Positions 59,066-64,000 of a stretch of DNA of 64,000 bases are shown here, in pieces (within the stretch, counting starts at the first letter, position 1; the number at the start of each line of letters is the position of its first letter). Both the position numbers and the translations under genes were made by a program. The stretch covers positions 5,490,501-5,554,500 of the forward strand of contig NZ_CP029693.1 of NCBI RefSeq assembly GCF_003228315.1, given 5' to 3'. The stretch comes from Pseudomonas putida. Its GTDB lineage: Bacteria > Pseudomonadota > Gammaproteobacteria > Pseudomonadales > Pseudomonadaceae. The notes under the pieces were generated by a model. That model searched no databases, was not told the DNA's origin, and saw only the letters and a program-made list of their open reading frames with translations.

Positions 59066-59542
59066 TCAACCGCCGAAGTACCCCGAGCAACACTTCTTGA
59101 ACTTCTGCCCGCTGGCGCAAGGGCAGGCGTCGTTGCGCCCGACATTGAGCGGTACGGTGGGGTCGATGAAGTACCAGCGGCCGGCGTTCTGCACGAATGA
59201 CGAGCGCTCGCGATGACTGTGTTCGCCGCTGCCGTCATGCCAGCGCGCGGTGAAGGTGACGAAGGCGTGTTCCGGCTGGCCGCCGAGCACTTCCGAGCTT
59301 TCCACTTCCAGGCCCAACCAGGTGCTCTGGGCGCTCCAGTCGCTGATCGATTGCCGATCGAGTCCGGACTGCTGGGCGGGCAGGGTGGTCGCCACCAGAT
59401 AGTCGATCAGGCCCAACACATAAGCGCTGTAGCGCGAACGCATCAGGGCTTCGGCGCAGGGTGCCGGATGACCCTCATGGTAATGACCGCAGCAGGCATC
59501 GAGCAGCGTGCCGCTGCCGCAAGGGCAAATGGATGTACTCAT
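59066..59542 (-). CDS. YchJ-family SEC-C protein (UPF0225)
   Basis: 158 aa from MSTSICPCGSGTLLDACCGH. SEC-C Zn motifs are at both ends: CPCGSGTLLDACC (about residues 6-18) and CPCASGQKFKKCC (about 140-152). The middle is an NTF2-like UPF0225 domain (AEALMRSRYSAYVLGLIDYL). E. coli YchJ has this layout; function unknown. The upstream frame to 59626 is not used because the family starts with the CPCGS motif. It overlaps no neighbour and follows the DUF6231-like gene by 4 bp. Confidence 0.9.
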   Translation of the reverse strand: MSTSICPCGSGTLLDACCGHYHEGHPAPCAEALMRSRYSAYVLGLIDYLVATTLPAQQSGLDRQSISDWSAQSTWLGLEVESSEVLGGQPEHAFVTFTARWHDGSGEHSHRERSSFVQNAGRWYFIDPTVPLNVGRNDACPCASGQKFKKCCSGYFGG

Positions 59543-59546
59543 TGCG

Positions 59547-60044
59547 TTACCACCAATATTTCCCGAAGTTTTCCGGATTGGCCCAGAACTTCGAGTTGAG
59601 CCAGTCGGGGACTTGCTTGTATTCAAGCAGATCGTAGGTGAACAGCGTCAGCACCTGATCGTCGCGTTGAAAACGCTCGCTGGCTTGCAGCGCCAGGGAG
59701 AAGAAATCCGTTTCCTGCCAGCCGCTGGCCGGCAGGTCGGCCAGTACCGCGATGCGGCTGGCGTTGAGGTTGCGGATGCCTCCGAGCAAATTCAGGCCAT
59801 CGCGCTTGGGCAGGTGTTCGAGGCAATCGACCACCAGCGCCAGGTCAAACCGGCGCGCGGCCAGTTCATCCGGCAATGGCCCGGGTGCCGCGTGCGCCAC
59901 GCAGCTGTCCGGGTGCGCGAGCTTGAATGCCTCGAGTGCCGGGAACTCGCTGGCGCCGATCAGCAACAGGCGCGAAGGGGCGTAACGGTCCAGCAAAGCG
60001 GCCAGCGCCTGCTGGGGTGTGCGCGAAGAAATACCTGCAATCAT
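59547..60044 (-). CDS. DUF6231-like protein (methyltransferase-like fold)
   Basis: 165 aa. YAPSRLLLIGASEFPALEAF followed by FDLALVVDCLEHLPKRDGLN resembles the first strands and acidic loop of a Rossmann methyltransferase, but the canonical GxGxG is absent (LIGASEF). The end is aromatic (WANPENFGKYWW). Likely a pseudomonad-specific conserved protein; no activity can be assigned. It precedes ychJ with 4 bp between and is probably co-transcribed. Confidence 0.72.
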   Translation of the reverse strand: MIAGISSRTPQQALAALLDRYAPSRLLLIGASEFPALEAFKLAHPDSCVAHAAPGPLPDELAARRFDLALVVDCLEHLPKRDGLNLLGGIRNLNASRIAVLADLPASGWQETDFFSLALQASERFQRDDQVLTLFTYDLLEYKQVPDWLNSKFWANPENFGKYWW

Positions 60045-60183
60045 TGGAGACCCTCACTCAGATCTGCCAAGACTAGCCTGCCTGCAAGTCCGAGCCTAGA
60101 GCGTGTTTAAGGTAAAAGTGGCGATCGCCCGAGAACGTGGGATGAAACTGCAATGGCCTATTGCTGGCGGAGTTTTAAACTCC

Positions 60184-60226
60184 GGTCTTTACTCCCTGAA
60201 TCGGTTCTAAGCCGATCATTCAGGAG
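60184..60226 (+). promoter_or_regulatory. Leader hairpin pairing the Shine-Dalgarno of the first ompA-like gene
   Basis: After GGTCTTTACTCC (60184-60195), CTCCCTGAATCGG (60192-60204) can pair with CCGATCATTCAGGAG (60212-60226), with a 1-base and a 3-base bulge. AGGAG (60222-60226), 8 bases before the ATG, is inside the stem. A matching structure precedes the second ompA-like gene. Confidence 0.6.
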
Positions 60227-60234
60227 AAAACTCG

Positions 60235-60930
60235 ATGAGCATAGTTCGGACAGCATTACCCCTGGTTCTGCTAACCAGTGTTTTGACTGGTTGCGCAGGT
60301 TTGCAGAAAACCGACTGGCCGATCTGTGCGGCAGTCGGAGGTGTCGTGGGTGCGGGGCTCGGTGCCACCGAGAGTTCGTCATGGGCAGGCTGGGGTGCGC
60401 TGGTTGTCGGTGGTACGGCAGCGGCCTATTGCTGGGTTCATGGTGATGGCGACGAAGATGGCGACGGCGTACCGGATAGCCGTGACAAGTGCCCTGGCAC
60501 GCCACATGGCGTGAAAGTCGATGCCGACGGCTGCCCACCGCCAGCGCCAGCTCCTGTTGTTGAAGAAGCCGTGGTGGTCAAGGAAGAAACCATCGTCATC
60601 CGTGATGTTCACTTCCAGTTCGACAAGGCAACGCTCACACCGTCCGACAAACAAGTACTCGACAAGATCGCCACTCGTTTGAAAGCGGAAGCGCCTACTG
60701 CCCGGTTGAGCGTCACTGGCCATACTGACAGCGTGGGCAGCGATACCTATAACCAGAAACTGTCGGATAAACGCGCTCACTCGGTGGTTGAGTACCTCAT
60801 CCACGAAGGCGTGCCACGCAGCAACTTTGTGTCTGTTACCGGTGCGGGTGAAAGCCAGCCGGTTGCCGATAACAAAACCGCCGACGGTCGTGCGCAAAAC
60901 CGTCGCACGGAAATCAAAATCCAACGCTAG
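60235..60930 (+). CDS. OmpA-family lipoprotein with TSP3 repeat (first paralogue)
   Basis: 231 aa. Signal and lipobox PLVLLTSVLTGCAGLQ (Cys about 20), then a Gly-rich hydrophobic stretch (AAVGGVVGAGLGATE), a Ca-binding-like TSP3 segment DGDEDGDGVPDSRDKCPGTP (about 76-95), and a C-terminal OmpA domain from about residue 125 with VTGHTDSVGSDTYNQKLSDK and NRRTEIKI. It should anchor the outer membrane to peptidoglycan. Its paralogue follows in tandem. Translation may be affected by the leader hairpin. Confidence 0.92.
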   Translation: MSIVRTALPLVLLTSVLTGCAGLQKTDWPICAAVGGVVGAGLGATESSSWAGWGALVVGGTAAAYCWVHGDGDEDGDGVPDSRDKCPGTPHGVKVDADGCPPPAPAPVVEEAVVVKEETIVIRDVHFQFDKATLTPSDKQVLDKIATRLKAEAPTARLSVTGHTDSVGSDTYNQKLSDKRAHSVVEYLIHEGVPRSNFVSVTGAGESQPVADNKTADGRAQNRRTEIKIQR

Positions 60931-60967
60931 ATCCCTCGCATCCGTGGCTTGTGCAGTCGCGGATGCG

Positions 60968-61011
60968 GGTCTTTACTCCTGTGTAACCGGCATCGGCCGG
61001 TGACACAGGAG
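60968..61011 (+). promoter_or_regulatory. Leader hairpin pairing the Shine-Dalgarno of the second ompA-like gene
   Basis: GGTCTTTACTCC recurs at 60968-60979. CTCCTGTGTAACCGG (60976-60990) pairs with CCGGTGACACAGGAG (60997-61011), 14 of 15 positions, loop CATCGG. AGGAG (61007-61011) is buried, 8 bases before the ATG. There is no T run, so it is not a usual terminator. Confidence 0.7.
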
Positions 61012-61019
61012 CTTTCAAA

Positions 61020-61742
61020 ATGAGCAATCTCACACGGACCGTCTTGCCGGTTCTGCTGCTCGGCAGCCTGTTGACCGGTTGCGCTACTCACAGTGATGGC
61101 ACTGCCCCCCTCAATCAACGTACCTGGCCGATCTGCAGCGTCATTGGCGGACTGGTGGGCGGAGGCCTGGGCGCCATCGAAAGTGGCGGTTGGGCGGCCG
61201 GTGGGGCAGCGCTCGGTATCTTGAGCGGTGGTTTGATTTGCTATGCCCAGGACGGCGACGAAGACGGCGATGGCGTTTTTGATCGACGGGATCGCTGCCC
61301 CGACACGCCGGCCAACACCCCCGTGGACCATCGCGGTTGCCCGCTGCCGCAATACCCGGCCAGCGTGAAAGCCGAACCTGAACCCGTGCAGTCCGAAGTC
61401 ATCACCCTGAGCGATGCCGGCGATGTGCTGTTCGCCTTCAACCAGTCTGACCTGACCCCCACCGCCAAAAGCCAACTCGACTCGATCATGGGCAAGCTGG
61501 AGGACGCCAGCGTGGTCAGTATCAAAGTGGTTGGGCATACCGACAGCGTCGGCTCGGATGCCTACAACCAGGGACTGTCGGAGCGACGCGCCAGCAGTGT
61601 TGCGCAGTACCTGCTGAGTCAGGGTGTGGCGCCGGCCAAACTCACCAGTGAAGGCAAGGGTGAAAGCGAGCCGGTGGCGGATAACGCCACCGATGAAGGC
61701 CGCGCGAAAAACCGTCGAGTGGAGTTGCACATCAATCGTTGA
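61020..61742 (+). CDS. OmpA-family lipoprotein with TSP3 repeat (second paralogue)
   Basis: 240 aa, same plan as the preceding gene: lipobox LLLGSLLTGCATHS (Cys about 21), Gly-rich segment, DGDEDGDGVFDRRDRCPDTP and a C-terminal OmpA domain with VVGHTDSVGSDAYNQGLSER and NRRVELHI. The pair arose by tandem duplication and has diverged, particularly in the linker (QYPASVKAEPEPVQ). The distance of 89 bp with its own leader hairpin suggests separate translational control within one or two transcripts. Confidence 0.92.
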   Translation: MSNLTRTVLPVLLLGSLLTGCATHSDGTAPLNQRTWPICSVIGGLVGGGLGAIESGGWAAGGAALGILSGGLICYAQDGDEDGDGVFDRRDRCPDTPANTPVDHRGCPLPQYPASVKAEPEPVQSEVITLSDAGDVLFAFNQSDLTPTAKSQLDSIMGKLEDASVVSIKVVGHTDSVGSDAYNQGLSERRASSVAQYLLSQGVAPAKLTSEGKGESEPVADNATDEGRAKNRRVELHINR

Positions 61743-61890
61743 GCACCGGAATAGAGCCGTCGGGCGCGAATTCACTGCGTCTCGACGGCCGTTCGGCGTT
61801 CTTCATCAAGTTTTTTCGCTTGCCCTCTGGCTTATCCCGCGCGGAAGCCGTTACTGTGCGCCCAAACAATAATTCTCATCGGGGGCGTGT

Positions 61891-62169
61891 ATGAAGGTGC
61901 TATGGGGGCTGGGAAAGCTTCTCACCCTGCTGTTCTGGCTGGTGGTGCTGGTCAATCTGCTCATGCCGTTCGTTTACCCGCTGCACCCGCTGGTCAATCT
62001 GGCCGGCGCCCTGTTGGCGGGCCTTCATCTTCTCGAGGCGCTGCTGTGCTTTCGCACCCTCAGAGGCCGCGAGCATCCCTGGCGTGATCGCCTGATGATT
62101 GTCCTGTTCGGCGTTTTCCACTTGCAAACCATTCCAGCCCCTACCGCATCCAAGGCTTCCCATGCGTAA
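61891..62169 (+). CDS. DUF1145 small membrane protein
   Basis: 92 aa. Two or three hydrophobic segments (LGKLLTLLFWLVVLVNLLMP, about 6-25; LAGALLAGLHLLEALLCF, about 37-54; a shorter one near 69-78) and the end IPAPTASKASHA. Size and opening MKVLWGLGKLLTLLFW fit DUF1145 inner-membrane proteins; function unknown. It overlaps the collagen-like gene by 8 bp. Confidence 0.82.
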   Translation: MKVLWGLGKLLTLLFWLVVLVNLLMPFVYPLHPLVNLAGALLAGLHLLEALLCFRTLRGREHPWRDRLMIVLFGVFHLQTIPAPTASKASHA

Positions 62170-62920
62170 ACTCTGTCTGCTCGCTGCACTCATCAGTCCA
62201 TTGGCCTGCGCCCAAGTGGTGAGTGTCGAAACCAACTCGCTGATGCGCCTGCCCAACACCGCCAGCACCCTGCAACTGGAACGTCTGGTAGTGGCCGACT
62301 TCGGCACCTTGCTGATTCCTTCGAACGTCACCGAACTCAACGTGGGTGAACTTCATCTGGGGCGTGAAGCGCGAATCGCGATCGTGCCTGGCGAACAGGC
62401 GCTTGAGTTGAAGGTCAGCCGCGCTGATTTGTCCGAAGGCAGCCAGATCACGGCTCGTGGTGCGCCAGGCACTTATCAGAAAGCGGCCCGCTCGGGGCGT
62501 AACCTGAATCTGCAGATCAAAGCCCTGAACGCGCCACAATTGCTGGTGGATGCCCGCGGTGGCGCCGGGGCGCCGGGGTTTTTCGGGCTGGACGGGGCCA
62601 ACGGTGAGGCGCCGGGTTGTGCCTGGGGTCAGGCCGGTCGCGGCGCCGATGGCAGCGACGGCAGTAACGGACAGCCGGGGGCGCCGGGGGCGCTGGTCAA
62701 GCTGGCCGTGCCGCATGACTACCCGGCGGAGCGGATCAAGGTTCAAGTGGCCGGTGGTGCGGGTGGCCCAGCAGGTCCTGGCGGCAAGCCGGGCGCTGGC
62801 GGCAAGGCCAAGGGCTGCATCGTCTATACAACCGATGGCGGCAAGAGCGGCAAGCCAGGGGCCGACGGGCAACCGGGGGCTGCGGGAGCGGCGGGGTCGG
62901 TGACCGTGCAGCGGTTGTAA
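62162..62920 (+). CDS. Exported collagen-like Gly-X-Y protein
   Basis: 252 aa from MRKLCLLAALISPLACAQVV, a signal peptide cut near residue 18. Residues about 20-130 form a beta-rich domain (LERLVVADFGTLLIPSNVTE). From about 137 to 245 are broken Gly-x-y runs: GAGAPGFFGLDGANGEAPG, GADGSDGSNGQPGAPGA, GGAGGPAGPGGKPGAGGKA and GKPGADGQPGAAGAAG, interrupted by a non-collagen insert (VKLAVPHDYPAERIKV). Two Cys (GEAPGCAWGQ and AKGCIVY) lie between them. Role unknown; surface or periplasmic filament is possible. Confidence 0.85.
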   Translation: MRKLCLLAALISPLACAQVVSVETNSLMRLPNTASTLQLERLVVADFGTLLIPSNVTELNVGELHLGREARIAIVPGEQALELKVSRADLSEGSQITARGAPGTYQKAARSGRNLNLQIKALNAPQLLVDARGGAGAPGFFGLDGANGEAPGCAWGQAGRGADGSDGSNGQPGAPGALVKLAVPHDYPAERIKVQVAGGAGGPAGPGGKPGAGGKAKGCIVYTTDGGKSGKPGADGQPGAAGAAGSVTVQRL

Positions 62921-62955
62921 ACATGATCTGAAAGATGTGTTGCCGGATCGATAGT

Positions 62956-63022
62956 CTTCGCGGGCAAGCCTCGCTCCCACAGGATTTCACCGTCCTTGTA
63001 GGAACGAGGGTTGCCCGCGAAG
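62956..63022. repeat. REP-like palindrome, GCGGGCAAGC variant
   Basis: CTTCGCGGGCAAGCCTCGCTC and the inverted GAACGAGGGTTGCCCGCGAAG; ends 4 bp before the stop of the copD-like gene. Confidence 0.88.
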
Positions 63023-63025
63023 CTT

Positions 63026-63490
63026 TTAAAATGTCGGTCGAACCGCGGCAATCGCCACAACCACCAACCCCACCAGCAGATTGATCCCCACCACCCGGCG
63101 AATCCGCCCCAGCACCGACGCCCCGGCCGACCAGTCCTGCGCCTGCACGGCATTGCGCAATTCCGGCAGCATCAACGCCTGAATCCGGATGAACAGCGCT
63201 GTCATCACCAGATACAGGCCCATCATCACCTGCACGTAGCGCGGCGCGTGCTCAAAACCGGTGAAGTGCAGGTTCAGCATGACCACGCCGCTGACCGGCA
63301 GCAGGATGACCGCGCCCCATATCCAGCGGAAAAAACCTTGAAATACTTCTACCCACAGCTTCAGCCGGGCGGGTCCTTCCAGTGCCTTGACCGCCGCGGG
63401 GCGCAAGACGATCCAGGCGAAAAACATGCCGCCTACCCACACCAGCGCGGCGAGGACATGCAGGCTATAAACAAGGCTAAAAGCGGTCAT
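63026..63490 (-). CDS. CopD-family membrane protein
   Basis: 154 aa, four membrane segments: SLVYSLHVLAALVWVGGMFF (about 5-24), IWGAVILLPVSGVVML, VMMGLYLVMTALFI and INLLVGLVVVAIAAV. The first holds the LHVLAALVWVGGMFF pattern of the CopD/DUF family, with one His that may bind haem or copper. The substrate is unknown. It is divergent from dinG. Confidence 0.83.
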   Translation of the reverse strand: MTAFSLVYSLHVLAALVWVGGMFFAWIVLRPAAVKALEGPARLKLWVEVFQGFFRWIWGAVILLPVSGVVMLNLHFTGFEHAPRYVQVMMGLYLVMTALFIRIQALMLPELRNAVQAQDWSAGASVLGRIRRVVGINLLVGLVVVAIAAVRPTF

Positions 63491-63551
63491 TGGGGTACTC
63501 CGTTCTGCGCGGGATTGATTAGCGGGGTATGATAGCGGCCGATCCGAACCA

Positions 63552-63567
63552 CTGAAAATTTATCCAG
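63552..63567 (+). promoter_or_regulatory. LexA-like box upstream of dinG
   Basis: CTGAAAATTTATCCAG matches CTG-N10-CAG with an AT-rich core, 22 bp before the dinG start. dinG is a known SOS gene in E. coli. The right half differs from the TATACAG seen at recA and dinB. Confidence 0.65.
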
Positions 63568-63589
63568 CGTTTTTTGCGCCCGACAATCC

Positions 63590-64000
63590 ATGATCAGCAC
63601 TGAACTCAAAACCACGATCCAGGGCGCTTATTCGCGTTTTCTCGAAGCCAAGAGCCTCAAGCCGCGTTACGGCCAGCGCCTGATGATCGCCGAAGTCGCC
63701 AAGGTCCTCGGTGACATCGACACCGACGACGAAGGCCGGCGCAGCGGCGAGCCGGCGATTGTCGCGGTGGAGGCCGGCACCGGTACCGGCAAGACCGTGG
63801 CCTACAGTCTGGCGTCGATCCCGGCCGCCAAGGCCGCCGGCAAGCGCCTGGTGATCGCCACGGCCACCGTGGCCCTGCAAGAACAGATCGTCTACAAGGA
63901 CCTGCCGGACCTGATGCGCAACAGCGGGTTGAATTTCAGCTTCGCTCTGGCCAAGGGGCGAGGGCGTTACATGTGCCTGTCCAAGCTCGACATGTTGCTC
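63590..64000 (+). CDS. dinG: ATP-dependent DNA helicase DinG (5' part)
   Basis: 137 codons before the window ends. MISTELKTTIQGAYSRFLEA, RYGQRLMIAEVAKVLGDID and Walker A EAGTGTGKTVAYSLASIPAA (about residues 62-81) identify the XPD-like superfamily 2 helicase DinG, which unwinds D-loops, R-loops and DNA-RNA hybrids. KGRGRYMCLSKLDML includes the first Cys of the Fe-S cluster (about 131). The rest lies outside the window. Confidence 0.93.
   Translation, partial: MISTELKTTIQGAYSRFLEAKSLKPRYGQRLMIAEVAKVLGDIDTDDEGRRSGEPAIVAVEAGTGTGKTVAYSLASIPAAKAAGKRLVIATATVALQEQIVYKDLPDLMRNSGLNFSFALAKGRGRYMCLSKLDMLL

Overview
The window is chromosomal DNA of a Pseudomonas of the P. fluorescens group. The evidence is gene order: nlpD-rpoS-rsmZ-fdxA-mutS, cinA-recA-recX, erdR-dgkA, finR-fpr, aotJQMOP and mprF-virJ, together with many copies of the GTGGGAGCGAGC..GCTCGCTCCCAC palindromic repeat common in this group. 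No tools were run, so family names rest on motifs, length, gene order and recalled homologues.

Layout. 1-5.2 kb: end of nlpD, rpoS, the small RNA gene rsmZ with an upstream GacA-type palindrome, fdxA and mutS. 5.3-20.2 kb: a complete R-type (contractile) tailocin inserted between mutS and cinA/recA. It has a self-cleaving S24 repressor, a strong promoter with a palindromic operator in its spacer, a short Arg-rich reading frame ending at an intrinsic terminator, holin, baseplate V/W/J/I, fibre and fibre chaperone, sheath, tube, a tail chaperone with a -1 frameshift signal, tape measure, U/X/D, GH19 endolysin and nested Rz/Rz1 spanins. There is no capsid, terminase, portal or integrase gene. 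20.3-22.4 kb: cinA, recA (LexA box) and recX. 22.4-40.5 kb: housekeeping and stress genes, including a LOG protein, TapT-type DTW protein, erdR, dgkA, finR/fpr, trmO, an SDR, an RsuA/RluF-like protein, GNAT, rimO, kup and the lipid-aminoacylation pair virJ/mprF. 40.8-41.2 kb: two near-identical initiator tRNA-Met genes. 41.4-50.3 kb: dinB (LexA box), a lipoprotein, proS, ampG, an alkyltransferase-like protein, a DUF481 outer-membrane protein, csp and dcd. 50.4-57.3 kb: an aot-type basic amino acid ABC transporter and a QuiP-like acylase. 57.5-64 kb: small envelope and metal-motif proteins, two OmpA-like lipoproteins with look-alike leader hairpins, a collagen-like protein, a CopD-like protein and the start of dinG (LexA-like box).

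How parts work together. recA, dinB and dinG carry CTG-N10-CAG LexA-type sites, and the tailocin repressor has the RecA-responsive autocleavage signature, so DNA damage probably links lesion bypass, recombination and tailocin release. RpoS and RsmZ form a stationary-phase/Gac regulatory node. MprF with VirJ, AmpG, NlpD, the OmpA-like lipoproteins and the DUF481 protein are envelope functions.

Leads most worth a second look: (i) the tailocin control region, where a 56-codon Arg-rich frame and a perfect terminator lie between the operator-controlled promoter and the holin; (ii) Shine-Dalgarno-sequestering hairpins with similar structure but different sequence in front of both ompA-like genes; (iii) three perfect hairpins in 73 bp upstream of the LOG gene; (iv) a T TTT TTA frameshift site in the tail chaperone gene.
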